Of a stretch of DNA of 24,351 bases, positions 6,505-15,364 are shown one piece after another. This DNA comes from an uncultured Prevotella sp. Its GTDB lineage: Bacteria; Bacteroidota; Bacteroidia; Bacteroidales; Bacteroidaceae. The notes beneath the pieces are model-generated. The model was not told the DNA's origin. It did not search any database and saw only the letters and a list, made by a program, of their open reading frames with translations. The stretch covers positions 1 to 24,351 of the forward strand of contig CAKPST010000037.1 in NCBI GenBank assembly GCA_934183355.1, given 5' to 3'. Each line of letters begins with the position of its first letter. Positions within the stretch are counted from its first letter, which is position 1. Both the position numbers and the translations under genes were made by a program.

Positions 6505-8409
6505 TTATCTCACTCCCAACTCAGCGATGCCCATCTGTTCGCCCTCAGTCACCATACGGTCGGCTTTGAGCTTCAGATAGCGTGTCTTGACTGTCGGGAA
6601 CTGTACTGTCTGCAATACGGGGTTGTTCTGAATGTTAGAGAACTCGCCCTTCTTCAGTACGTTCTCGCCCGAACCATCGGCATTGCATGTTGCCACGGTG
6701 TAGAGGTGGATTAGTCCGCGTCGTCCCTCGCTCTGGTCGGGCAGATACAACAAGGTGGTGATGTCGGTTTCGCTTCCGAGGTCTATCACAATCTCGTTCT
6801 TTGAGCATGTCAACACGGTCTTCGGTTCGCGGTCGGTCACCTTATAGAGCATCGACTCGTCCATACCAACGATAGTGAACGGCATCGACTTGATAGCCTC
6901 AGCTGTCGGGCTCCATGTCAACTGAGCGTCCTTGCCACCATAGTATACACCAATGTTGTTGATGCAAATCGGACCACGTGAGTCAAGTATGCGCACACGT
7001 ATGCCCTTCGACTCTACTGTACGGAAACGCAACAGACGCTTGTAGCCGATGGTAGTGGTTTCCTCGCCCTGGTCTACAGTGCGCCACGCCCCCTTGTTGT
7101 CGAGATATTCCACAGCAAACTTCTTGACTCTCTGTCCCAGAGGAATATATTCCTGGAGCATGATGCGGTTCATCAGCTGCGGCTTCTTGAATGTGAAGGT
7201 GATGTCGGCAGATGTCACGCCGTCCTTGGTAGCCCAATATGTGTCCCACGACGAGTCGGTCATGGCTTTTGCCACAAATTCGCCGCCACGCTCGTTGGTG
7301 ACTGTAGGTTTCATGCCTGCCACAAGGTTGTGAGCCAACTCCTGCTGTATCTTCTTATGGAAGTTCACGGCATTGGCAGAGTCTACGGGATGGATCAGAC
7401 CTTCGCGGTCAACAGGGAAGTTGAGCAACAGTGTCGCGTTGTGTCCCACAGAGCGATAGTAGAGATCGGTGAGCTGTTCAGGCGACTTCACTCTGCCGTC
7501 TTCTTCTGGATGATAAAACCATCCTGGACGTATCGACACGTCGCACTCGGCTGCTGTCCACTGGTTGCCGTCCTCGTGTCCGTATTGCAGTTCGTGATAC
7601 TTAGAATATCCTGGGAACACTACACCCTTGCGCAGGAAAGCCCAGTTGGTCTCACCGGCAAAACCTTTCTCGTTGCCCACCCAGCGGCAGCCTGGTCCTC
7701 CGTCGCCGAATACCACAGCGTTGGGCTGTATGCTGTCAAGCATCTCGAATATGCGAGGATAGTTGTAATAGTTCTTGCGGTCTATGGTGCGTGAGTCGCG
7801 TGCACCACCATAGTAGCCGTCACCACCATTAGCACCGTCAAACCACACCTCAAACACATCACCATAGTTGGTGAGCAAGTCGCGCAACTGAGCGTAGAAA
7901 TAAGGCAGGTATGATGGTGTAGCGTAGTCGGCACGCGAACGATCCCATGGCGAGAGATATACGGCAAACTTCAGTCCGTACTTCTTGCAAGCCTCCGACA
8001 GTTCCTTCACAACGTTGCCCTTGCCGTTCTTGTATGGCGAACGGCTTATGTTGTAGTCGTTGCCAGCGAATGGCCACAGACAGAATCCGTCGTGGTGCTT
8101 GGCTGTGAGAATCACACCCTTCATTCCGGCTGCCACAAGTGTCTTAGCCCACTGTTCGCAGTCGAGACGTGTCGGATTGAACACCTTAGGGTCGGTGTCG
8201 CCATATCCCCACTCACGGTCGCTGAATGTATTGAGTCCGAAGTGGATGAATGCGTATGTCTCCATACGCTGCCAGTCTATCTGTTTTTGTTCGGGTAGAG
8301 GCAGTATTGGGGCAGGAGCCGTAACCTTTACCTTTGCCGAAAGGGGTGTAGCCATAAGTGCAGAACATGCTATGGCTGCTAAAGTGCGTTTAAAACTTTT
8401 TGTTTGCAT
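6505..8409 (-). CDS. secreted GH29 alpha-L-fucosidase with discoidin-like C-terminal domain
   Basis: A 634-residue glycoside hydrolase that would release alpha-L-fucose from host or plant glycans. From the ATG at 8409 it begins MQTKSFKRTLAAIACSALMA, a Sec signal peptide ending near LSA. The GH29 barrel shows YAFIHFGLNTFSDREWG, LTAKHHDGFCLWPF (H105-H106), YLSPWDRS and VWFDGANGG, with the likely nucleophile D191. FGDGGPGCRWVGNE favours the GH29-B type, often specific for branched alpha-1,3/1,4-linked fucose. Residues 360-490 resemble an F5/8 type C carbohydrate-binding domain, and a further small domain follows. A longer frame from a TTG at 8439 exists, but that TTG is part of the -7 box, so the ATG at 8409 is preferred. 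No lipobox and no SusC/SusD pair nearby. Confidence 0.93.
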   Translation of the reverse strand: MQTKSFKRTLAAIACSALMATPLSAKVKVTAPAPILPLPEQKQIDWQRMETYAFIHFGLNTFSDREWGYGDTDPKVFNPTRLDCEQWAKTLVAAGMKGVILTAKHHDGFCLWPFAGNDYNISRSPYKNGKGNVVKELSEACKKYGLKFAVYLSPWDRSRADYATPSYLPYFYAQLRDLLTNYGDVFEVWFDGANGGDGYYGGARDSRTIDRKNYYNYPRIFEMLDSIQPNAVVFGDGGPGCRWVGNEKGFAGETNWAFLRKGVVFPGYSKYHELQYGHEDGNQWTAAECDVSIRPGWFYHPEEDGRVKSPEQLTDLYYRSVGHNATLLLNFPVDREGLIHPVDSANAVNFHKKIQQELAHNLVAGMKPTVTNERGGEFVAKAMTDSSWDTYWATKDGVTSADITFTFKKPQLMNRIMLQEYIPLGQRVKKFAVEYLDNKGAWRTVDQGEETTTIGYKRLLRFRTVESKGIRVRILDSRGPICINNIGVYYGGKDAQLTWSPTAEAIKSMPFTIVGMDESMLYKVTDREPKTVLTCSKNEIVIDLGSETDITTLLYLPDQSEGRRGLIHLYTVATCNADGSGENVLKKGEFSNIQNNPVLQTVQFPTVKTRYLKLKADRMVTEGEQMGIAELGVR

Positions 8410-8436
8410 AATAATAGGATAAGTTTGTTTTGTCTG

Positions 8437-8468
8437 CAAATATACGGCTAATTATTGGAATAATGAAA
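8437..8468 (-). promoter_or_regulatory. promoter of the fucosidase gene (-7 TATATTTG)
   Basis: The minus strand carries TATATTTG (8437-8444), a full TAnnTTTG match, with TTTC at 8465-8468 (three of four -33 bases) 20 bp upstream. It sits 27 bp before the ATG at 8409. It overlaps the upstream TTG codon, which therefore cannot be the translation start if this promoter is used. Confidence 0.65.
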
Positions 8469-8503
8469 TAAAATATAAAAATTCCGTTTCCCAAGGTTGC
8501 TCA

Positions 8504-9832
8504 TTATGACAGCAGTATCACCAACTTGGTGAGTATGCCTATGCCAAATGCCACCATGGCTGGATAGAACAAATACAGCGACTGTTGTTTCAAGGTGAGC
8601 ATTATGCTCGTGGCGTCGCGGTTGATGCAGCGCACAACGAAGGCTATGAACCCATTGGCAAAAATGAGCGAGAGCATTGCAAAGCCTGCCATGAATGCTG
8701 CCATCTGTATGCCAGGGAGCATGGGGAGGGATGTGTGTATGGCTTGCACTGTCTCGGGGGCTGTCTGGATGATATGGCATGCAAGCAGGAACACTCCCGA
8801 CACGAGAAATCCGCATGTCAGCAGTATGCGAAACTTGAAGCTCAGCACGAGCGACACGAGCACGGCTGTCCATGCCACAAATAGCATAAGCTCGTAGTTG
8901 TCGCCAATGGGCATGTTGCCACTGAGGGCGTATTGCTGATACTCGCAGTATGAGAGTGTGGCAAAGATGGCAAGCATGACGACGCGCATAGTCCATGTGA
9001 CGATGTTGTCTGTGAACGAGCGTTTGCCTGCACGCACGTCGCGATTGTTCTCCAGTCGACACTGCCGGCTGAGACGCGACACGGTGTATATGAACATGGG
9101 GAATCCTATCGCCAGACATGTGATGAAGAGTATGGTGGCAAATGGAATGTTGTTGCACATGCGCTCGGCAGCCATCTGACGGGCAGTGGGCAGCGACAGT
9201 CCACCATTGTCCGTCTGAAACTTCTGCATCACTCCTACTATCTCGTCCATCTGCTTGTATTTCTTAGCCTCAGCATTGTCGTATAGCAGTGTGAAGACAG
9301 TCTGTATGAACTGCTGTTGCTTGTAGTCCATAGCCTTTGGCATGTCTTCAGTGGGTGCGAGCCATTTTATGGTGTCTTGTATGTTGTAGGGGAATATCTT
9401 CAGCAAGAGTCCGCGTCGCAGATTCATGAGCAGCTCTATCTTGTCGTCGGCTGTCGGCATCTTGGCGTGCGACTTGTTGTAGGCGTTGGCAGACACATAG
9501 TCGGGCAATGGCTTAGTAGCCTTCATCTCGCTGCTTTCCATCTGGAGCATTGGTTCGTTCATCCACTCTTCTCCCCAGAATATCCAACCCGTCACCACCT
9601 GTTCGGCAGTGAGTCCCTTATAGGTCTTGTCGCCATATAGCTTCTTGGTGAAGTCGATGGCGAATGTCTGCATAGAACAGATGCGACCATTGTATTGAAT
9701 GTTGAGTTCGCCAAAGCGTTCGGCGGTCTCTTCGGGCAGATAGTGCGCCTTGACGCTCTCTGTGCCGCTGGCGGCAAAGGCGGTAGTTGTCGTTGACAAT
9801 AGGCAAGCAACAACAAGTAGTAGTGTAAACAT
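8504..9832 (-). CDS. shortened cytochrome c biogenesis-like membrane protein (CcsBA-type), no WWD motif
   Basis: A 442-residue membrane protein. The ATG at 9832 gives a signal peptide (MFTLLLVVACLLSTTTTAFA); an upstream GTG at 9856 lies inside a repeat element and is less likely. The next 210 or so residues resemble the periplasmic part of fused Bacteroidetes CcsBA proteins (ERFGELNIQYNGRICSMQTF, YKGLTAEQVVTGW, EEWMNEPMLQME). About six membrane segments follow, including DNYELMLFVAWTAVL and HTSLPMLPGIQMAAFMAGFA, which correspond to the CcsA Y-E-L/F-W and histidine regions. It stops at the point where full CcsA proteins continue with the haem-handling WGxxWxWD segment, and the N-terminal ResB helices are also absent. 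Haem delivery to cytochrome c is therefore doubtful. It lies downstream of thiH on the same strand. Assignment is by recalled family pattern only. Confidence 0.6.
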   Translation of the reverse strand: MFTLLLVVACLLSTTTTAFAASGTESVKAHYLPEETAERFGELNIQYNGRICSMQTFAIDFTKKLYGDKTYKGLTAEQVVTGWIFWGEEWMNEPMLQMESSEMKATKPLPDYVSANAYNKSHAKMPTADDKIELLMNLRRGLLLKIFPYNIQDTIKWLAPTEDMPKAMDYKQQQFIQTVFTLLYDNAEAKKYKQMDEIVGVMQKFQTDNGGLSLPTARQMAAERMCNNIPFATILFITCLAIGFPMFIYTVSRLSRQCRLENNRDVRAGKRSFTDNIVTWTMRVVMLAIFATLSYCEYQQYALSGNMPIGDNYELMLFVAWTAVLVSLVLSFKFRILLTCGFLVSGVFLLACHIIQTAPETVQAIHTSLPMLPGIQMAAFMAGFAMLSLIFANGFIAFVVRCINRDATSIMLTLKQQSLYLFYPAMVAFGIGILTKLVILLS

Positions 9833-9846
9833 AATAGAATAATAAG

Positions 9847-9892
9847 CCCCACCCACAACCCCTCCCCATAGGGAGGGGAGTGAAATGTGACA
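9847..9892. repeat. C/G-rich interspersed element, copy 2
   Basis: CCCCACCCACAACCCCTCCC followed by ATAGGGAGGGGAGTGAAATGT. It forms a perfect 8-bp stem (CCCCTCCC/GGGAGGGG) with a 4-nt loop. It resembles the element at 4769-4810. It sits between thiH and the CcsBA-like gene; there is no T run on the minus-strand 3' side, so it is not a classical intrinsic terminator for thiH. Confidence 0.75.
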
Positions 9893-9905
9893 TTTTTTTT
9901 AAATT

Positions 9906-11048
9906 TTACGCCTTTTTCTTCAGCGGATTGAACAGGTCGAACGATGCGTCCCAGTCCTTCCAAACTGGTTCGCGTCCTATCTCGCGCAGACGGCGGTCTA
10001 TCTCCTTGGCTGTGCGCTCGTCGCTCACGCTGAACTGCTCAAGAGCCTGCGGATAGGTGTGGTAGCCACCAGGATTCACCTTCGACTCAGCCGACATTGT
10101 TGTCACGCCGAGTGTAGCCATGTTGTCGCGTATGAACGCTGGCTCACGTGTAGAGTATGAGATGTCTACATCGTGGTCGAATATGCGCATAGCGAATGTT
10201 GCCTGTGCCAACTCACGGTCGGTCATATAGCAGTTGGGATGGAAACCCTCGTTCTGTGCCGGACGCATACGTGGGAAGTTGACGCTATACTTAGTGCGCC
10301 AGTAGTGCTTCTGTAGATAGCGCAGGTGATAAGCCATCATCGTCACGTCGGTGCGCCAGTCCTTCTCCAGTCCGATGAGCACACCCATACCTATGGAGTG
10401 AACGCCAGCCTGTCCCATGCGGTCGAAGCCATCGCAACGCCATTCAAACTTGCTCTTCATTCCACGTGGATGATAGATGTTGTAGTGCTCGCGGTTGTAG
10501 GTCTCTTGGAAACAGATTACACCGTTCATGCCGTGCTGAGCCAGTGTGCGATAGTCCTCTGTAGACAGTGGCATCACCTCTATCTTGATGTTAGAGAAAT
10601 ACTTCTTGGCAATGTCAATAGCCTTGGCAAGATATGGAGTGCCTGCCTTGGCAGGATTCTCGCCAGTGACAAGAAGGATATTCTCGAACGGAGCAAGCTC
10701 CTTGATAGCCTTGTATTCGTTCTCTATCTGCTCTGGGGTGAGGATGGTGCGAGCCATCGGGTTCTGCACATGAAATCCGCAGTAGACACACGAGTTGGAG
10801 CATGAGTTGGTGATGTACAATGGAATGAACATCGACATCGTCTTGCCAAAACGTTCCTCGGTATATTTGCGCGACAGTCGTGCCATCTCCTCAAGATAGG
10901 GTTCGGCTGCAGGTGAAAGTAGCGCCATGAAGTCGTTCACGTCGCAGTGGCTCTTGCTCAGAGCGCGGCGCACATCATTGGCGGTCATGCTCGCGATGCG
11001 TTCCGTGGTCTCCTGCCAACTAATCTTTTTTAATTCGTCTGAAAACAT
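9906..11048 (-). CDS. thiH: 2-iminoacetate synthase ThiH
   Basis: A 380-residue radical SAM enzyme that cleaves tyrosine to dehydroglycine (2-iminoacetate) and p-cresol, supplying the nitrogen-carbon unit for the thiamine thiazole ring. The [4Fe-4S] motif is NSCSNSCVYCGF, with C83, C87 and C90 (CxxxCxxC). Other ThiH features are MSMFIPLYITNSC before the cluster, LLVTGENPAKAG and EVMPLSTEDYRTLAQHGMNGV after it, and the C-terminal SYSTREPAFIRDN. The length matches the family (about 370-380). It is an anaerobe-type route; aerobes use the glycine oxidase ThiO instead. It lies 13 bp downstream of thiF and is the last recognisable thiamine gene of the operon. Confidence 0.95.
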   Translation of the reverse strand: MFSDELKKISWQETTERIASMTANDVRRALSKSHCDVNDFMALLSPAAEPYLEEMARLSRKYTEERFGKTMSMFIPLYITNSCSNSCVYCGFHVQNPMARTILTPEQIENEYKAIKELAPFENILLVTGENPAKAGTPYLAKAIDIAKKYFSNIKIEVMPLSTEDYRTLAQHGMNGVICFQETYNREHYNIYHPRGMKSKFEWRCDGFDRMGQAGVHSIGMGVLIGLEKDWRTDVTMMAYHLRYLQKHYWRTKYSVNFPRMRPAQNEGFHPNCYMTDRELAQATFAMRIFDHDVDISYSTREPAFIRDNMATLGVTTMSAESKVNPGGYHTYPQALEQFSVSDERTAKEIDRRLREIGREPVWKDWDASFDLFNPLKKKA

Positions 11049-11061
11049 TGTATTATTATTT

Positions 11062-11754
11062 TTACATCTCTATTACATAGCTCTGCATCGTACCCAAGTC
11101 GACAGTCCAGATTTTGTCTATCAGTGGTTCGCCTATCTCAGTGACGAGCATCAGCACCTGACTTGCCTCCACACTGCCCACTACGCCGGGCGTGGTGCCG
11201 AGCACCGCCTTGCCGGGATGAGGCATGCTGAGTGTAGCCTCCTCGTCGGGCAACAGCGAGCGATAGGTGCAGCGACCCTTGCAGAGCACTGCCACCTGCC
11301 CCTCCAATGCACGTATGGCACCATAGACGTATGGCTTGCCCTGACGCTGACACTCGTCGCTCACAATGTAGCGAGTGGCAAAGTTGTCCATGCCGTCCAC
11401 TACGATGTCGTAGCGGCTTATCAGCTCCTGAGCGTTCGCCTTGGTCAGGCGGAATGGATAGGCGTCTATCTCCACCTCGCTATTGAGCGACTGTAGTCGA
11501 CGCTTGGCACATTCCACTTTCGGCTGTCCTTCCTCACCCTCCGAGTAGAGCACTTGGCGGTGCAGGTTGGTGATGTCTACTACATCATCGTCGATGATGC
11601 CTATGCGTCCTATGCCGGCACCAGTGAGATAGGTGGCTATCGGCGAACCGAGTCCACCGACACCCACTATCAGTACCTTTGCAGCCCGTATCTTCCTCTG
11701 ACCCTCCTCACTGATTTCGGGGATCATCATTTGGCGGTTGTAACGGTTGTTCAT
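11062..11754 (-). CDS. thiF: ThiF-type adenylyltransferase (HesA/MoeB/ThiF family)
   Basis: A 230-residue E1-like protein that would adenylate the C-terminal glycine of ThiS before sulfur transfer. GVGGLGSPIATYL (31-43) is the ATP-binding loop, and DDDVVDITNLHRQ (55-67), K79 and VVDGMDNFATR (118-128) are the adenylation residues. Compared with E. coli ThiF as I recall it, the zinc CxxC (CYRC) reads TYRS here (163-166), the second CxxC pair is missing because the protein ends earlier, and the sulfur-linked cysteine before AGVVG is glycine (G186 in GTTPGVVG). It is thus a minimal, zinc-less form. It lies between thiC (14 bp) and thiH (13 bp), so a role with ThiS is much more likely than a role in molybdopterin synthesis. 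Confidence 0.88.
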   Translation of the reverse strand: MNNRYNRQMMIPEISEEGQRKIRAAKVLIVGVGGLGSPIATYLTGAGIGRIGIIDDDVVDITNLHRQVLYSEGEEGQPKVECAKRRLQSLNSEVEIDAYPFRLTKANAQELISRYDIVVDGMDNFATRYIVSDECQRQGKPYVYGAIRALEGQVAVLCKGRCTYRSLLPDEEATLSMPHPGKAVLGTTPGVVGSVEASQVLMLVTEIGEPLIDKIWTVDLGTMQSYVIEM

Positions 11755-11768
11755 TTTCTCTTGTTTTA

Positions 11769-13466
<1,698 letters not shown>

Positions 13467-13470
13467 TTAA

Positions 13471-13500
13471 GTGAAGAGTGAAGAACGAAGAGTGAAGAAT
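13471..13500. repeat. short GTGAAGA heptamer array in the thiG-thiC gap
   Basis: Four 7-bp units (GTGAAGA, GTGAAGA, ACGAAGA, GTGAAGA) followed by ATCAT, just upstream of the thiC start codon. The unit differs from the AGTTGAR arrays but has the same length, the same purine-rich strand bias, and ends in the same ATCAT/ATGAT-like border. Only a weak inverted counterpart (about 13508-13529) is visible. Confidence 0.7.
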
Positions 13501-13561
13501 CATATTGCTTCTCTTGCGCTCTGCACTTGTTGAATAATTTTTTATATTAACGTAAGTTCGT

Positions 13562-14332
13562 TTACATGAGGAATTGTGTGAGTGGCGAGCTTGCCTCAGC
13601 ACAGTCGCTCACAGCTCCGAGACCAGCCTCGTAGGCACGACGACCGCTGATGACAGCCTCCTTGAATGCCTTAGCCATTTCCACTGGGTTGCCTGCCACG
13701 GCGATGGCGGTGTTGACGAGACATGCGCTTGCGCCCATCTCCATTGCCTCCGCAGCATGACTCGGTGCGCCGATGCCAGCATCAACCACAACAGGCACAG
13801 TAGCCTGCTCGATGATAATCTGCAAGAAGTCCTTCATGCGCAGTCCCTTGTTGGTGCCGATAGGAGCAGCCAGCGGCATCACAGTTGCAGCGCCAGCCTC
13901 CTCAAGGTGCTTGCAGAGCGTTGGGTCGGCCTGGCAATAAGGCAATACCACGAAGCCCATCTTCACAAGCTGCTCAGTGGCCTTGAGTGTCTCCACAGAG
14001 TCGGGCAGCAGATAGCGAGGGTCGGGATGAATTTCGAGTTTGAGCCAGTTGGTGCCGAAAGCCTCACGAGCCATCTGTGCAGCAAACACAGCCTCCTCGG
14101 CATTGCGCACGCCACTGGTATTTGGCAGCAACTGGATATTTGGGTTCTGGATGATGTGCGATAGAAGATCGTCGTGCTCGTCGTTAAGCTCGATGCGCTT
14201 CATAGCCACTGTCACCATCTCTGTCTCCGAAGCCTTGATAGCCTCAGCCATAAGGGTGTTGTTGTTGAATTTTCCTGTACCAAGAAACAGGCGAGAGTTG
14301 AACTCACGTCCTGCGATTGTCAGCTTTTCCAT
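13562..14332 (-). CDS. thiG: thiazole synthase ThiG
   Basis: A 256-residue TIM-barrel enzyme that condenses 1-deoxy-D-xylulose 5-phosphate, ThiS thiocarboxylate and dehydroglycine into thiazole phosphate carboxylate. The N-terminus [19 protein letters not shown] is the family signature. WLKLEIHP carries the Schiff-base lysine K98. Phosphate-binding loops are present as [21 protein letters not shown] and [19 protein letters not shown]. The length matches the family. The enzyme consumes DXP, the normal product of DXS, which makes the DXS-like gene elsewhere in the window of interest. It lies 62 bp downstream of thiS on the same strand, under the TPP riboswitch. Confidence 0.96.
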   Translation of the reverse strand: MEKLTIAGREFNSRLFLGTGKFNNNTLMAEAIKASETEMVTVAMKRIELNDEHDDLLSHIIQNPNIQLLPNTSGVRNAEEAVFAAQMAREAFGTNWLKLEIHPDPRYLLPDSVETLKATEQLVKMGFVVLPYCQADPTLCKHLEEAGAATVMPLAAPIGTNKGLRMKDFLQIIIEQATVPVVVDAGIGAPSHAAEAMEMGASACLVNTAIAVAGNPVEMAKAFKEAVISGRRAYEAGLGAVSDCAEASSPLTQFLM

Positions 14333-14394
14333 AATTGTTAATTGAAATATTTAATTTTGGATTCTTATATACATTCGTAGATTATCGCCCTACT

Positions 14395-14592
14395 CTATCC
14401 GCCACACACGGCCTTGATGACAACGATGTTGTCACCCTCATTGATAGTGGTTTGGGACCATTCAGTGCGTGTCACCATACGGTTGTTCACAGCCACAGCC
14501 ACGCCCTTCTCAGGCAATGACAGTTCTGTAGCCAGCTGCTGCAGCGAAGTAGCGTTCACCTCAGTCGCCTTGTTGTTAATATTTACTTTCAT
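14395..14592 (-). CDS. thiS: sulfur carrier protein ThiS
   Basis: A 65-residue ubiquitin-fold sulfur carrier. It starts MKVNINNKATEV, has the central LPEKGVAVAVNNRMVTRTEWSQT that matches the ThiS pattern G-x-A-V-A-x-N-x-x-V-x-R-x-x-W, and ends in the required C-terminal diglycine (AVCGG). That end is adenylated by ThiF and converted to a thiocarboxylate that donates sulfur to ThiG. It is the first gene of the thiamine operon, about 96 nt downstream of the TPP aptamer, so its start codon is the likely target of riboswitch control. Confidence 0.93.
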   Translation of the reverse strand: MKVNINNKATEVNATSLQQLATELSLPEKGVAVAVNNRMVTRTEWSQTTINEGDNIVVIKAVCGG

Positions 14593-14608
14593 AATTCACC
14601 TTAAAATG

Positions 14609-14631
14609 GGTTGTTAAACAATATGACAACC
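14609..14631 (-). promoter_or_regulatory. hairpin in the expression platform of the TPP riboswitch
   Basis: A 6-bp stem (GGTTGT/ACAACC) with an 11-nt AT-rich loop lies 17 nt before the thiS start. There is no T run after it, so control of translation start is a better guess than transcription termination. This role is inferred from position only. Confidence 0.35.
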
Positions 14632-14687
14632 TCACAAAGGGCGTCTTCCTTTGGCTATCGAATGTATTATTTCCTTGATTGAAGTTA

Positions 14688-14769
14688 TATCATTTTCCCT
14701 TCGACGGCATTATCCGTATCAGGTTCTATGGGTATAATCTCAGCCGAAGACATTCGGCACCCCGTGATA
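14688..14769 (-). promoter_or_regulatory. TPP riboswitch (THI box) aptamer
   Basis: The minus strand shows the ordered conserved blocks of the THI element: GGGGTGCC, GGCTGAGATTATACCC, GAACCTGATACGGATAATGCC, and GAAGGGAAAA. The short P1 stem closes as TATCA with TGATA. TPP binding should lower expression of thiS-thiG-thiC-thiF-thiH downstream. All core elements are intact. Confidence 0.95.
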
Positions 14770-14783
14770 GTTATCTCAAAATG

Positions 14784-14815
14784 CAAAGTAACAAATAATA
14801 TTTCAGCTATGCAAA
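14784..14815 (-). promoter_or_regulatory. promoter of the thiamine operon
   Basis: On the minus strand TTTG (14812-14815) is followed after 20 bp by TTACTTTG (14784-14791), a seven-of-eight match to TAnnTTTG counting the two free positions. The predicted transcript start lies a few bases before the TPP aptamer, as expected for a riboswitch leader. Confidence 0.7.
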
Positions 14816-15331
14816 TATTTCTCAGAAAAAGTGATGATTTATATAAACATGTTATGTGAAAAATACTACCACATGTGCCACAAATCACATAACACCCTTA
14901 TTATCAACACTATAAAGGCTGGCAGATATTAAAAAAATCGCAGAATGTACCATTCCATCTACCAGCCACGCCATCTCATCTACCATCATCGTGATTTCTA
15001 CGAAGTCTACCAAGCCCAGATACTCATCGTACTAAGCCCAGATACTCATCATACCAAGCCTTCATAAATTTTACACTTTGGCTGCTTCCTAAGTGATGGC
15101 AGATGACATATATAGAATGGTAGATGGAATGGCAGATATAGACATCCTGGAAGAATGTGCCACAACTATTATATCACTACAAATCAATATGTTATAGTGA
15201 TAAAACACCTATAAATGGCAGATGGTAGATAAAAACGAAAAACATTACAGGAGGAGTGAATATCTGTATCACAGCAAATGCAATGTGCCAAGATATTAAA
15301 CGAATGCTAACTATAAAGTTGTTACATATAT
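14816..15331. other. gene-poor, repeat-rich intergenic stretch
   Basis: About 515 bp with no convincing gene. It contains the octamer TGGCAGAT/TGGTAGAT in direct orientation at 14920, 15097, 15118, 15130, 15216 and 15223, and inverted at 14957 and 14978. A perfect 15-bp inverted repeat (CCATTCCATCTACCA at 14950-14964, TGGTAGATGGAATGG at 15118-15132) embraces the tandem repeat at 15008-15060. A further inverted repeat is TATCACTA (15172-15179) / TAGTGATA (15195-15202). Several ATGTGCCA copies occur (14873, 15153 and 15287, approximately). Two tiny opposed open frames (33 and 34 codons) built from the octamers are discussed under findings and are not called as genes. Confidence 0.75.
15008..15060. 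repeat. 22-bp tandem repeat, 2.4 copies
   Basis: The unit TAYYAAGCCCAGATACTCAT plus two bases is repeated at 15008-15029 and 15030-15051, with a partial third copy (TACCAAGCC) at 15052-15060. The two full copies differ at only two or three positions, so the duplication is recent. Confidence 0.9.
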
Positions 15332-15358
15332 AAAAAGGGAAGCTCTCGCTTCCCTTTA
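15332..15358. terminator. terminator of the S8 peptidase gene
   Basis: Perfect 10-bp stem AAAGGGAAGC (15334-15343) / GCTTCCCTTT (15348-15357) with a 4-nt loop, starting 7 bp after the peptidase stop codon and followed on the minus strand by a T-rich run. It is nearly symmetrical and could work in both directions. Confidence 0.88.
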
Positions 15359-15364
15359 ATCATA

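Noticed and set aside
8410..8439. Upstream TTG start for the fucosidase
   Set aside because: The TTG is part of the TATATTTG -7 box, so it would not be in the transcript; the ATG at 8409 is followed directly by a good signal peptide.
8448..9158. 236-codon minus-strand open frame rich in His and Arg
   Set aside because: It is a shadow of the CcsBA-like gene in another frame, with no domain pattern and unnatural composition.
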